DNA of 64,000 bases, taken from the NCBI RefSeq assembly GCF_905171765.1, contig NC_053392.1, positions 340,721,010 through 340,785,009 of the forward strand, read 5' to 3'. Origin of the DNA: Bufo bufo (Eukaryota; Chordata; Amphibia; Anura; Bufonidae). This document shows positions 1 to 11,539 of this stretch, in pieces. The notes under the pieces were generated by a model. The model saw only the letters and a list, made by a program, of their open reading frames with translations, was not told the DNA's origin and ran no database searches. Position 1 is the first letter of the stretch. Each line of letters starts with the position of its first letter. The position numbers were made by a program, and so were the translations under genes.

Positions 1-945
1 AAAATTATCCCCAGAGACATTAAGGTCGGCCAGCTCAGGCCCCGGTGCAAGTCCTCTACTTCACCCACCATTACATTCAGTGGGGTTGTCCCCCTCTCTT
101 CCACCGAAGTTGCAGTTTCCCCTACCGCTGTCCCTTCAGCCTCGGGTTCCCAGGGTTCTGGTCTCCCCCTGGAGCCAGGCCACTCTGATGGGATTACCCC
201 TGTCTCATAGGTATCAGTCACTCTCGTAGCAGGCCACAGTGCTGGGAAGCCCGGGAAGTCTCTCACAATTATAAGTTCGTAGTGTAAATTTGTGGCAACT
301 GCCACTTTGTGAGTCCACCTACCGGCCCCTGTGGTTAGAGACACCTGGGTGATGGGATAGTTTTTTAAGTCTCCATGGATGCACATGACCCCGACTTTCC
401 GGCCAGTATACTCCGTGGACCGTACCAGGGGAGCCCTTACTAGGGACACCAGACTCCCTGAGTCCAGCAGAGCCTCTGCTGGAGTGTCTCCCACTTCCAC
501 CCGGCACAAGTGGTTTAGAGTTTCTGGGGTACCTGCTGCACACAGCTTCCTGGCATATAACGACTGACAGTAGCCATAGTTAATATCCATGGGTTCCACC
601 TGATGTGGACAGTCAGCTCTTACATGGCCAGGCTCCTGACACCACCAGCAGACTATCGGAGCCAGGCTCGTAGGGGGTACATCCCGGGAGGGTTTGGTTG
701 GTACAAGTCACCGGGATGGAGATTTACAGGGTTTGACTTAGTAGCCTCGTAGCTCTCCACCAGGTCCACCATTTTCAGGGCATTGCCAGGAGACACCTGG
801 CCAATCTAGTGTTGTAGAGGGGGTGACAGAGCCCTCCAGAACATATCAGCCAATAGTCTATCCAGCATAACCATGGGACCCAGCACATCAGGCTGTAGCC
901 ACTGTAGCCAGAGGTGGAATAAGTCATAAGTCTCTGTGTAAATGT
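1..945 (-). pseudogene. Ty3/gypsy gag-protease remnant with SCAN-like capsid domain
   Basis: Read on the minus strand, positions about 900 to 720 translate to a helical segment with LFHLWLQPD-like text and the tract ALKMVDLVESYEATKS, which resembles the SCAN/capsid C-terminal fold. Positions about 660-600 give a CCHC knuckle (CWWCQEPGHVRADC). The frame then stays open to the left edge and includes ALLDSGSLVSLV near 455-480, which looks like the active-site loop of a retropepsin (DSG instead of the commoner DTG). The order capsid, nucleocapsid, protease fits a Ty3/gypsy gag-pol. A stop codon lies inside the SCAN-like part, so this copy is decayed. The polymerase would lie beyond the left edge. 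The right side is cut at about 956 by the hAT copy. SCAN domains of vertebrates are thought to derive from Gmr1-like gypsy gag; assignment here is by eye. Confidence 0.7.
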
Positions 946-955
946 GTGTACAGCG

Positions 956-2321
956 CTAGATGTCAGTTACTGACAGCTGTACAGATGAGTCCAGATCGTC
1001 CTTTTCTATTTTCATACTGTCTCCTGTTTCTCAGCTGTCAGCACTCAAAGCTGCACTGAAATATGCAGTCTGGACTGCTGTGTTAAAATAACAGAAGAGA
1101 CTTATGTGTGCATTCACAGCAGTCCTAACAGTGTTTTTCATTGCCACTTTAAACACTGACAGTTTGGGACGCAGTAGGAAAATAAAAAGTATTGATCTGG
1201 ACCCATTATCTGCAGTACTACTCATATATTATAGTAGATAATAGTCCAAGACAGCAGTGTGGCAGCAATGTGAGATCTGGAGCCAAACGTGCCCCGGGTA
1301 GACCGCCTGCTACTCAGGAGCCTAACTGTCCGGAAACAACTAGCGGTGCACAGCTTCATAGATGCAGCAGCAGGCAGTCAGCATGAAGTGGTGGGGTTAA
1401 AATTCCATACTCGCTGGTGTGGGAATTATTCATCAAGTTGCTTGAGGACGTCAGCGTGGCCATATGTAGAATCTGTGGGCAGAAAGTGAAGCGCAGTCAG
1501 GGTGCCAATGTTGGTACCACGGCCTCGCGTCAACACATGGATTGTCACTATAAAGTGGCCTGGGAAAACCGTGGCACTAATGTAGTGGTACAGCCTGACG
1601 CATCTCCCAGCGGCCCATACCCTTTTTCCAGCACTCAACTAGATGTCAGTTACTGACAGCTGTACAGATGAGTCCAGATCGTTCTTTTCTATTTTCATAC
1701 TGTCTCCTGTTTCTCAGCTGTCAGCACTCAAAGCTGCACTGAAATATGCAGTCTGGACTGCTGTGTTAAAATAACAGAAGAGACTTATGTGTGCATTCAC
1801 AGCAGTCCTAACAGTGTTTTTCATTGCCACTTTAAACACTGACAGTTTGGGACGCAGTAGGAAAATAAAAAGTATTGATCTGGACCCATTATCTGCAGTA
1901 CTACTCATATATTATAGTAGATAATAGTCCAAGACAGCAGTGTGGCAGCAATGTGAGATCTGGAGCCAAACGTGCCCCGGGTAGACCGCCTGCTACTCAG
2001 GAGCCTAACTGTCCGGAAACAACTAGCGGTGCACAGCTTCATAGATGCAGCAGCAGGCAGTCAGCATGAAGTGGTGGGGTTAAAATTCCATACTCGCTGG
2101 TGTGGGAATTATTCATCAAGTTGCTTGAGGACGTCAGCGTGGCCATATGTAGAATCTGTGGGCAGAAAGTGAAGCGCAGTCAGGGTGCCAATGTTGGTAC
2201 CACGGCCTCGCGTCAACACATGGATTGTCACCATAAAGTGGCCTGGGAAAACCGTGGCACTAATGTAGTGGTACAGCCTGATGCATCTCCCAGCGGCCCA
2301 TACCCTTTTTCCAGCAGTCAA
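956..2321. repeat. 683-bp tandem duplication within hAT copy
   Basis: Positions 956-1638 and 1639-2321 are nearly identical direct copies offset by 683 bp, with only a few substitutions seen (for example at the CGTCC/CGTTC site near 995 and 1678). Each copy holds the 5' leader plus the start of the BED finger coding region. Only the second copy continues into the rest of the transposase. The high identity means the duplication is younger than most of the decay in the downstream coding part. Confidence 0.9.
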
Positions 2322-3870
2322 GGCTCCACCACCTCAGCTGAAGGGAGCTGTGTATCCTTCCCATCATCTAATGCTCCTCCTCCTACTTCTCATCACGCGT
2401 TTCGTCAGCAATTGATCACAGAGGCTATTGCAGAGAAACAACAAATTGCATGCACTGATCCAATGGCACAGAAGGTGAGCACATTTCACATAACTGATGG
2501 CTTGTGGCGACCCAAGATGGAGAGTCCCAAGCTGTCACTACTTCTCTAAAAAAAGCTGTACCATCTCTGAATACATACATACAGCACAAGGTGGGCCTGT
2601 CGGTGACTGGTACAGTTCATGGCAGAGCCGACATGTGGAGCTGTACCTATGGTCAAGGACAATATGTCCTTAACGGCCCACTAGGAAAATGTGGTTCCTG
2701 TCCAGCCACACCAGCAACTTGGCCAGGTGATGGCAATGCCGCCTCCGAGTTCTCATGTTGTGATTTCGGCACCAATGTTCTCCTCTGCCTCCTCATCCTC
2801 CAACTTGTCCTCAGCCTCCACGCTAGGCACAGTTATGAGTGGTCCTCCTGCATGCCACCTATGCAGAGCACGGCAGTGTCACGCTGTTCTGCACTTAGCC
2901 AGCATGGGCCAATGGAGTCATACAGGCCAGGAACTGCTCTACATCTTTCAACAAGAGATCGAATCCTGGCTGTCTCCTCGCCAACTGAAGATCAGAACCA
3001 TGGTCACCGATAAGGGGAAGAACATTATGTCGGCACTGCATCAAGGAGGGCTGATTCATACACCCTGCATGGCACAAAATGTAATCTGGTTGTAGCCCTG
3101 TTCATGAAGTCTTCCACCCAACTGGAAGATGTCTTGAAAATGGGCAGGAAACTGTGCTTGCACTTTTGCCACTCTTACCATGCAAAACATGCCCTCTTTA
3201 AGCTGCAAAGGCAGAATGGCATTCCCCAACATCGCCTAATATGCAATGTGGAGGGTGGAACTCCACCCTCAACATGTTGGAAAGACGATATGAGCAGAGG
3301 AAGGCTGCGAACGATTTATTGATGATGCAGGCAGACAGGATTACTTCAATATGTAAGTTCGACATTAGCCAGTGGCAGCTCACACGTGACACCTAACGTT
3401 TGCTCAGGCTGTTTGAGGAGGCAACTTTATTTGTCAGTCGCCAGGACTACAGGATGAATTATGTCATTCCACTCCTTCTAGTCCTGGAGCAGATGCTGAT
3501 AAATGTGGCTGACCAGGGGACAGAAGATGTGGTGCCTACATATCACGGACACTTGAGCCCTGTGGGGGCTGAACTGGCGGAGAACGAGGATGAGCATGAG
3601 GAAGAGGACATTAACGCACAGGAATTGTATACAGAAATAGGTGGTTTATCTGCCCAAGCGACAGGAGAGGAGCAGGAGGAGCTGGAGGGCTCTCGATGAT
3701 GTTAGACCATCGCTACAGGGCCAAAATGGGGGCCTGTTTTCCACCTTCTGAGAGGGATGATAAACTCAACTACTATCAAGACATCCTATGTTTTGTTGGT
3801 CGCTGCCTATGTGCGCCATCACTCATCCTCATGAAGGTCTGATTGGGGCACCCTTTGTGTTCACGCTCAA
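2090..3870 (+). pseudogene. Decayed BED-type hAT transposase
   Basis: The reading frame beginning near 2097 gives a BED zinc finger (VWELFIKLL, then CRIC, then a TTASRQHMDCH-like end). Downstream, across several frameshifts and stops, hAT landmarks remain in order. These are PSL...KVGLS followed by a degraded TxDMWTS block near 2560-2650, VTDKGKNIMSALHQGG and HTPCMAQN near 3000-3080, WNSTLNMLERRYEQR near 3255-3300, a viPLL-type block near 3450-3500 with an acidic tail, and an LDPRYK-like block near 3700. No clear hATC dimerisation segment follows. The family is hAT; the precise clade is not known. The terminal inverted repeats and target duplication of this copy were not found. Confidence 0.75.
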
Positions 3871-4829
3871 CCTTCACGACTGCCTGAGGAGGGGTGAGGG
3901 TGGTGGCCAGGGGCAGCACAAGGTTCAAGCAACTTGAGTCTCAACCTGTGCAGGCTGGTTGCTTGGGGAAGCGTGCTGGCTGCGGTGTAGTGTGTGAACT
4001 ATGCCTGTGAATGTATGTACTCCCCGTTTCTGCATCTCAGTGCAGTTCTTGTCACAGTTTCTCTGCAGGCTGACTGCAGGTTCTTTTGAGTACTGGCTGC
4101 AGGCTTTCTTCTGTGTATGCTGGTTGCTTGGGAATGTGTGCTGGCTGCGGCCTTTAGTGTGTGAATGGTGCCTAAATAGGTGGATGCTATTTTACTTGTT
4201 GGTGTCTGGTTCTGGTGGGGTTAACATTCCCTGATCTGGGCCTGGGTGTGGCTTATCAGGTGCCCTCGTTATTGCAGCTATTTCTTTCTGTGAGCTGTGG
4301 GACTTGAGGTCAATTCTGTCTTGTACTTTGCTGGGTGTAGCCCCTTGCTGCTGACCCAGGGGATTTTGCCATCTGCCCTTCTATGTGGTGTCGCCTGATA
4401 AAGTGTTGCTGTATCCTTGTCCATGTCTTGCCTGATCTTCTGTACCTGTTCTGTGTCTTGATCCTGTCTGCTCCATTTATAGCCTGGCAGTGCTCGACTG
4501 CTTCTGATCCAGTCTGTTTAATGTATAGCCTGACAGTGCTCCACTGCTTCTGATCTTGTCTGTTTCATGTATAGCCTGGCAGTGCTCCACTGCTTCTGAT
4601 CCTGTCTGTTTCATGTATACCCTGGCTGTGCTTTCTGCTTCTGGTCCTGTCCTGTGTGAGTCCTGCCTTTGTGAGAGGACTCCTGGGTCTGTGTGCAGAC
4701 TCTGTCTGTGGCCGCCATGCTTTCATTCCGCATGTTTTTTTGTTGTTGTCTGGTCTGCTGGTGTTGTCTGGTCTGCTGCTGCTTGCACCAGCATGGTTCT
4801 TTGCAGGTAGCGGCCAAGTGAACTGGGAC
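3870..4829. other. Anonymous 3' flank of hAT copy with short repeats
   Basis: No convincing coding sequence. The text around GGTTGCTTGGGAA...TGTGCTGGCTGCGG occurs twice (near 3957-3985 and 4122-4152), suggesting a duplicated segment of roughly 165 bp. A 46-bp tandem repeat follows at 4483. Confidence 0.4.
4455..4655. repeat. 46-bp tandem repeat, about four copies
   Basis: Units begin at 4483, 4529, 4575 and 4621 with CCTGGCAGTGCTC..., each holding ACTGCTTCTGATC and TCTGTTTCATGTATAG. The first three are full length and the fourth is partial and diverged. A partial unit precedes at 4455. Confidence 0.85.
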
Positions 4830-4974
4830 CAGGGCCGGCCTTAGGTTTTCAGGCGCCCTGTGCGAGCTAACCTTGTGGGCCCCCCCCCCCTCCTTACCCC
4901 TGTTTTTTTGGGACCCATAATGCTGCTACACGATACGGTATCTGAATCTATGGGACTCCTGTGGATATACCATA

Positions 4975-5200
4975 AAAGTTTTATCTGCAGTCCTATGTAA
5001 CACCACAAATAACACCACATAGCTCTCTGAATACAAATAACACAGTGATGGCTCTCTGATTTCCGTAAATGTAGTAGTGTTACCTCTGGTCCTATGTAAA
5101 ACCACAGATAACACTAGTGCTGCTAATGTGGTAGTGTTACCTGCAGTCCTATGTAAAACCACAGATAACACTAGTGTAGATCATGTGGAAGTGTTACCTT
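4975..5200. repeat. About 57-bp tandem repeat
   Basis: GTTACCTGCAGTCCTATGTA followed by AACCACAGATAACAC recurs at about 4985, 5085, 5140 with variable spacing near 57 bp. Short ORFs on both strands here are by-products of the repeat. Confidence 0.7.
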
Positions 5201-5339
5201 CGTCCTTAGTGTGCCTCCCTGTGTCTATCGCACGGACTCCATGCTGGCGCGGCCTCCTCTTCCATCTTCTTCTTGCCCCGCACAGAACATTCTGAACTTC
5301 TGATGCAGCTGCGTCAAGACATAGGAACACTGTGGGCAT

Positions 5340-5465
5340 GGTGATACACACAGGGACAGCCACACACACACAGGGACGGACAGCCACACACACACAGGGA
5401 CGGACACACACACACACAGGGACGGACAGTCACACACACAGGGACGGACACACACACACATACAT
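5340..5465. repeat. CACACA / GGGACGGACA microsatellite
   Basis: Alternating CA runs and GGGACGGAC blocks. It gives long valine/cysteine-rich antisense ORFs which have no coding character. Confidence 0.9.
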
Positions 5466-5804
5466 ACAATAAATATGATCACATCACAGTTCCTGCCTGT
5501 CTGCTTTGGTAAAGCAGGGCATAGCTGGGCTATGCCAGGCTTTAGCAGAGTGGTCACAGGACAGTGGACACAGGGCACGATATGTATGCGAGCACAGCTG
5601 AGCGAGTGCAGGGCAAGGCACTTGTTAGTATTGCACCTAAAATATGCCCCCATAAAGAAATGCCACAGGTAACCAGTGACATGTTTTGTGGGGGGCATCT
5701 TATATGTGCAATAATACATATCGTCCAATACAGACATCCAAATTTCATGTTAGTGCAAAATCCATTTTATTGATAGTTGTCGTCCAATCAATTAATATTT
5801 TTTA

Positions 5805-6395
5805 TTAAAGGGTTTCTGTCATCAGAAAAAACGTTATGTTATGTAGCTGACTGACATTAGCGATGGGCTGATGTCAGCAGTACATAACTCCCTGCCTGCC
5901 GCTGCCGCCGTTCTCTTAAAATAAAGACTTATAATATGCTAATGAGCATCTAGGTGCTATGAGGGCGTTCCTGCAGCACCTAGAGGCTCCGTCTATTCAC
6001 CCTTTGGCAGTGGCACGCCCATGTCCAGTTGATTGACGTCCGAGTTCTCCTCTTCATCTCATAAATCCCGCGCCTGCGCCGAATACTAAACGGGACGGAG
6101 CAGGCGTGGGATTTACGAGACGAAGAGGAGAACTCGAGACGTCAATCAACTGGACATGGGCGTGCCACTGCCAAAGGCTGAATAGACGGAGCCTCTAGGT
6201 GCTGCAGGAACGCCCTCATAGCACCTAGAGGCTCATTAGCATATTATAAGTCTTTATTTTAAGAGAACGGCGGCAGCGGCAGGCAGGGAGTTATAAAACA
6301 CACTGTTATGTACTGCTGACATCAGCCCATCGCTCATGTCAGTCAGCTACATAACGTTTTTTCTGATGATTGACAGATTTCAGAATCCTATTTAA
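5805..6395. mobile_element. Foldback T2/Kolobok-like MITE in TTAA
   Basis: TTAA at 5805 is followed by AGGGTTTCTGTCATCAG. The sequence then folds on itself: the arm with TGTAGCTGACTGACAT, ACTCCCTGCCTGCCGC and AAAATAAAGACTTATAATAT is repeated in reverse complement to 6395, which ends with TTAA. The centre is at about 6090. The TTAA target and AAAGG terminal bases are those described for T2/Kolobok MITEs of Xenopus. The two arms differ slightly, and the right terminus is more worn. Confidence 0.75.
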
Positions 6396-7234
6396 ACACT
6401 GTTACATTACACTTCAAATGTTTTATATTTATACCTTTTTAGAAGTAAGTGAGTGACTATCCAGGACAACAGGTGTCAGGACTCTCAGAGTTCAGTTCAG
6501 GACTCAGGACTGTCTTAGTTGGTCAGGTTGAAAAACCACTGCTGCTGCACTGCAGCCTGCAGGCAGGGCACAATAGTAGGCACTGGGCTAGGCACAGGGC
6601 ACTACTTGGGCAGGCTGCCTGGCTGCTGCTGGAGGAGCTGGACTGGAGAGAAGTGAAGAATTCTCCCACGGTGAAGGAGCTCCCTGCCTCTCTCTCTGAT
6701 GTCATTTCCTGACTGTGGACCGTCACCTGACTTCCTTATCAGAGAGAAGGAGGCAGGGTCACTGGGAGGCAGCCGCAGGCAGGGGAGGAGCGAGGAGGAG
6801 GGAGACTGACGTATTGAACAGTGAGTGAGCCGCAGCCGCTGCGCTGCCTGGCTGGGGGCACGGCACACATCACTGTAGTGTAGATAAAGGAGGGAGGGAG
6901 CAGGGAGAGGAGGGACTAGGCTCGGGGAGGCTCAGGACTGGAGCGCTGCGCTCAGCTGATCACCCGGCTGCCGGCGCTGCAGTGAGTGACAGCAGGGCAC
7001 AGGATTAGAATCCCGGACGGGTGGCAACCCTAAGCTCAGAGCGGCCGCGGACCCCGCCCCCTCCTCACTATTTCCAATAGTCTGTGCGCTTTCAGCTCTG
7101 TTAGTTAGCCGGCGGCCGCAACAAAATAGTAATAAGTATACTTAGTTTGCGGAGGACTGTCGGCCACCCGGCGCCCCTGTTGCTATGGCGCCCTGTGCGG
7201 CCGCACAGTCCGCACACCCCAAAGGCCGGCCCTG

Positions 7235-8585
7235 AGTCTGGGACCATCCTGGAGGTGCGACCAGTGAGCTCTCTGCAAAGTTCATCCACACCACCAGCGG
7301 CTCTGTGAAGAATGGGTTTCGATAGCTTTGCCCTCTGGGGTTTGCCTCTAGTCTACCGGTGCACTTGGCTCGCTGGTAGTGCTACCACTATTACCTATCC
7401 TGCTTGTCCTGTACTACTGTCACTGTTGGTTTCTGGTATGTTATCTGCCTGTGTCCTGTTTGCAGGATGTTCCTGAGGTCTTCCTGGTCTTCCAGAACAT
7501 GATACCCTGTAGGTGAAGCTTAGACTCTCAGCAGATACAATATTATGTGACTTTGCTACATTCCTCAGCACCTTGCCTACACCTGAATTCACACTAATAC
7601 AGGGTAGTTAGCCCAAATAGAAGTAGTGCAAAAGGATTAACACTGCAGCTGAGATCTCAAGGAGGTATATAGAGAGGAGATCGGCCTTGGTGGTGTTCAT
7701 CACTGAAAAGGCAGTTACATCTGCTGACCAGCTGTGGACTACTTCCAGCATCTTGATGCAGTACCAGACTGCTGTATTACTTGGATCTTCTGGGAAGAGT
7801 GCTCCTTGACTGGAAAATAACCTGTGTATAATGAAAGTGGTTTCAAATCACTTCCAGACTGGCCAGATGTCCAGTTTTAGCCTGGACAGTTCGGCTTCCT
7901 GGATCCCTGTCCTCCATCCGGTGCAAGGCCTTTTCTGTGGCTTTTGCACTCAGTCAATCACTAGAGGCCTGGGCTGACAGGAAATCCAACTCTGTGACTA
8001 GAGTGATGCAAGCTATTTACTTGCTGCTGAGCCCGTCCAGTGGGGAGCGAATAGTCTGTGTCATCACACTCAGACAGTCACAGAGAAGCAGCCTTACTCA
8101 CTAATTGTATGGGAAGGGCTCAGCAAGTCAGGAGGGCAGTTGGTCTATTTATAATCCCTCTCCACGTTCAGGAGCCTGAAGAGTCCCATTTCCATTTTAT
8201 CCAAGAGACAGGAAACAAAAGCAGCAAGAGAGTGGTAGTCTCTCTGCCCCCTCCTTTCTCTTTCTGGCACTGTTATGTTAGGGTGTAGGGATTAGCTGCT
8301 TTTGTGGGCATGGTTTAACTGGGAAAGGCGTGGCCTTCGTCTAGGATGGCCTTCTTTTTAGGGTCATGAAAGTGGCCACCCTACTTCCTGTAACTGTGAC
8401 CATAGACCGGGAGAGTGTCAATCCCATGGTAGCCCTGGGTTTAATATATACAATGAGTTGCTTTGTTTGTCCTTTAGAGATTGTAACCAATAAGCTATTT
8501 CCCCAATAGAGACTAGAACTACCAAGTTATTTGCCCATAGAAGAAGCTATGCACTCATCTGAGACTGTAATCGTCAAGCTGTGTG
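7235..8585. other. No gene seen
   Basis: Anonymous sequence. The first part continues the DNA that the 4830-7234 element split. Short ORFs show no recognisable motif. Confidence 0.5.
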
Positions 8586-8589
8586 CCAT

Positions 8590-9483
8590 TATTTGTAAGT
8601 GTAGGCCGAAAAGTTAAACTTTGGTCTCATCTGACCAGAGGACCTTCTTCCACACGTTTGCTTTGTCCCCTACATAGCTTGTGGCAAACTGCATGCCGCT
8701 TGCTTTCAAATATGTCTTTCTTCTTGCCACTCTTCCATAAAAAACTGATTTGTGGAGTACATGACTCTTTCATAAAGGCCAGATTTGTGGAGTACATGAC
8801 TATGAGTTGTCCTGTGGGCAGATTCTCCCACCTGATCTGTGGATCTGTGCAGCTTCTCCAGAGTGACCATGGGCTTATTGGCTGCTTCTTTAATTAGTGC
8901 TCTCGTTGCCTGGGCTTTCAGTTTAGGTGGGCAGCCATGTCTTGGTAGGTTTGCAATTGTCCCATACTCCTTCCATTTTCGGATGATGGAGTGAACAGTG
9001 CTCAGTGAGATGTTCAGAGCTTGTGATATTTTTTATAACCTAACCATGCTTTACACTTGTCCTCAACCTTATTCCTGACCCGTCTAGTGTGTTTGTTGGT
9101 TTTCATGGTGCTGTTTGATCACTAATGTTCTCTAACAATCCTCTGAGACATTCACAGAACAGCTGTAGTTATACTGAGAACAAGTTACACACAGGTGAAC
9201 TCTATTTACCAATTAGGTGACTTCTGAAGGAAACTGGTCACACTGGATTTTATTTAGAGGTATCAGAGTACAGGGGGCTGAATACAATTGCACGCCAACC
9301 AATCCAGATCGTTATTTATTAAACATTTTGAAAATCATGTAACATTTTCTTTTCACTTCACACATACTTGGTACTTTGTGCTGGTCTATCCCATAAAATC
9401 CCAATAAAATACATTTAAGTTTGTGGGTGTCATGTGAAAAATTTGGAAAAGTTCAAGGGGTTTGAATACTTTTTCAAGGAACT
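8590..9483 (-). pseudogene. Truncated Tc1/mariner element
   Basis: On the minus strand, the 5' end near 9483 (TTCCTTGAAAAAGTATTCAA) is the usual terminal text of Tc1-like elements. From 9112 downward the protein starts MKTNKHTRRVRNKVEDKC, followed in shifting frames by a helix-turn-helix text (STVHSIIRKW-like, GTIANLPRHGCPPKLK) and ends with a WSDET-like segment near 8620-8645, which carries the first catalytic aspartate. The second aspartate and the glutamate, and the 3' terminal repeat, are missing. A small direct repeat (GATTTGTGGAGTACATGACT) lies at about 8750-8800. This copy is dead. Confidence 0.8.
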
Positions 9484-9489
9484 TTATTT

Positions 9490-10445
9490 CATGGAAAAAA
9501 CAAAGGACCAAGCTTTATGTGTTAAACTTCCCTCTTAGCTAAGTTTGCCAACAATCCATTAAGAAGTGGAGCCAGGAGTCTTGGGTCCAGCAAATTTTGT
9601 TTGCTCAGCAAGTGGTGGATTCACAACAGCAGATTTCAAAATCTAACATAAGTATAATCTCTAGCAGCTGGAAGACAATATTTCAACATTCCCTGTAACC
9701 CACATGAAAGAAATAGATATAAAGTATGTCTTACACAAGGACAACTCATAAGATAACCATGTAGCGTGTGTCTGGATAGTTCACTTATATAGTTTTACAA
9801 TTCTGTTACCAATGTGTATACCATTGTACAGTAAATGTTTGCTAAACTGTTAGCTAGGCAGTTACTAGATGATCAGTTTTTCAGATTTTATAGATTGTGA
9901 GATGAATGATAAAAATAAAATTTCAAAAATGGAAAACACCTTTGGGCTGGTCTAAAGTTTTTTCCATGGTGATCTTCAGAATCACATAACCACAATGCTA
10001 GAATCACAGTTATGTGACCCTGAAGCTCAATGCTGCATAGATCCCACTGCATGTGTAAGTTGTACAAAGCTCACCTGCAGGGAGTACCTTTATACTGTGT
10101 TTGTACGGCTGGCAGTGTACCACCACTCAAGAGCTGAGGTGCTGCAGAGCGTTTGTGTGAACCCAGATTTGTTCTATATTGCAGGGTTCAGAGGTTCTGG
10201 AGTGTTGATTCTACAGAATACAGATGAGCAAAATTTGTTTTGCGTCTGATTCAGTGAATTAAAAAAAATAAAAATTTGCTTTGTGTCAATTCTACACAAA
10301 TCAAATATGATCCAATTGGCCTGAAATTTGGCATCTTACACTCTAAGGTCTCCTAGGACTCATTTCATTATGTCTTTTTTTATTTTTATTTTTTAACAAA
10401 TTTTGATTTTTCTTCACCCCTCCTTTTAAGCCCTTAAACACAATG

Positions 10446-10446
<1 letters not shown>
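9490..10446. other. No gene seen
   Basis: AT-rich anonymous DNA. An 84-codon ORF at 9995-10249 shows no motif and is probably chance. Confidence 0.5.

Positions 10447-10490
<44 letters not shown>
10447..10490. repeat. (TA)n microsatellite
   Basis: A run of alternating TA directly abuts the left end of the Tc1/mariner copy, consistent with insertion into a TA target. Confidence 0.95.
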
Positions 10491-11539
10491 CACTCACCTA
10501 AAGAATTATTAGGAACACCTGTTCTATTTCTCATTAATGCAATTATCTAGTCAACCAATCACATGGCAGTTGCTTCAATGCATTTAGGGGTGTGGTCCTG
10601 GTCAAGACAATCTCCTGAACTCCAAACTGAATGTCAGAATGGGAAAGAAAGGTGATTTAAGCAATTTTGAGCGTGGCATGGTTGTTGGTGCCAGACGGGC
10701 CGGTCTGAGTATTTCACAATCTGCTCAGTTACTGGGATTTTCACGCACAACCATTTGTAGCGTTTACAAAGAATGGTGTGAAAAGGGAAAAACATCCAGT
10801 ATGCGGCAGTCCTGTGGGCAAAAATGCCTTGTGGATGTTAGAGGTCAGAGGAGAATGGGCCGACTGATTTAAGCTGATAGAAGAGCAACGTTGACTGAAA
10901 TAACCACTCGTTACAACCGAGGTATGCAACAAAGCATTTGTGAAGCCACAACACGCACAACCTTGAGGCGGATGGGCTACAACAGCAGAAGACCCCATCG
11001 GGTACCACTCATCTCCACTACAAATAGGAAAAAGAGGCTACAATTTGCACGAGCTCACCAAAATTGGACTGTTGAAGACTGGAAAAATGTTGCCTGGTTT
11101 GATGAGTCTCGATTTCTGTTGAGACATTCAAATGGTAGAGTCCGAATTTGGCGTAAACAGAATGAGAACATGTATCCATCCTCTGATGGCTACTGCCAGC
11201 AGGATAATGCACCATGTCACAAAGCTCGAATCATTTCAAATTGGTTTCTTGAACATGACAATGAGTTCACTGTACTAAAATGGCCCCCACAGTCACCAGA
11301 TCTCAACCCAATAGAGCATCTTTGGGATGTGGTGGAAGGGAGCTTCGTGCCCTGGATGTGCATCCCTCAAATCTCCATCAACTGCAAGATGCTATCCTAT
11401 CAATATGGGCCAACATTTCTAAAGAATGCTATTAGCACCTTGTTGAATCAATGCCACATAGAATTAAGGCAGTTCTGAAGGCAAAAGGGGGTCCAACACC
11501 GTATTAGTATGGTGTTCCTAATAATTCTTTAGGTAAGTG
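10491..11539 (+). mobile_element. Tc1/mariner element, DD36E-type
   Basis: The terminal inverted repeats read CACTCACCTAAAGAATTATT at 10491 and, on the other strand from 11539, CACTTACCTAAAGAATTATT, extending into AGGAACACC. TA dinucleotides flank at 10489-10490 and 11540-11541. The whole copy is 1049 bp, shorter than typical full copies because of an internal deletion in the coding part. Confidence 0.9.
10639..11478 (+). pseudogene. Tc1/mariner transposase, one stop plus internal deletion
   Basis: Starts MGKKGDLSNFERGMVVGARR with a helix-turn-helix (SQSAQLLGFSRTTICSVYKEW). An in-frame TAA at 10870-10872 breaks the frame, which then continues unchanged from 10891. Catalytic positions are WFDES for the first aspartate, CQQDNAPCH for the second, and SPDLNPIEHLWD for the glutamate. 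The second aspartate and the glutamate are separated by 36 residues, which matches the DD36E spacing described for Incomer-type elements. The stretch between KQNENMYPSSDG and YCQQDN is far too short for the family, so roughly 50 or more residues of the catalytic core are deleted. The C-terminus is also altered. It is non-functional. Confidence 0.88.

Larger units (their letters stand above)
4830..7234. mobile_element. Non-autonomous hAT-like element
   Basis: The ends are inverted copies: CAGGGCCGGCCTTAGG at 4830 and, on the other strand at 7234, CAGGGCCGGCCTTTGG; inner bases (GGCGCCCTGTGCG) also match inverted. The CAG...CTG ends suit hAT. Flanks read actgggac on the left and tctgggac two bases beyond the right end, a likely but imperfect 8-bp target duplication. 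No transposase is inside. The contents are a poly-C tract near 4880, a 57-bp repeat, a CACA/GGGACGGA microsatellite, a nested foldback MITE and GC-rich DNA. Confidence 0.65.

Noticed and set aside
319..567. ORFs on both strands in the gypsy protease region
   Set aside because: The real protease frame on the minus strand is a different one; these are out-of-frame shadows.
1031..1908. Pairs of identical small ORFs 683 bp apart
   Set aside because: They lie in the non-coding leader of a hAT copy and are duplicated only because the DNA is.
5225..5737. 170-codon antisense ORF rich in C, V and P
   Set aside because: It runs through a CA/GGGACGGA microsatellite and has no motif.
9995..10249. 84-codon ORF with several cysteines
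   Set aside because: Cysteine spacing fits no known finger, there is no homologous context, and the length is within chance.
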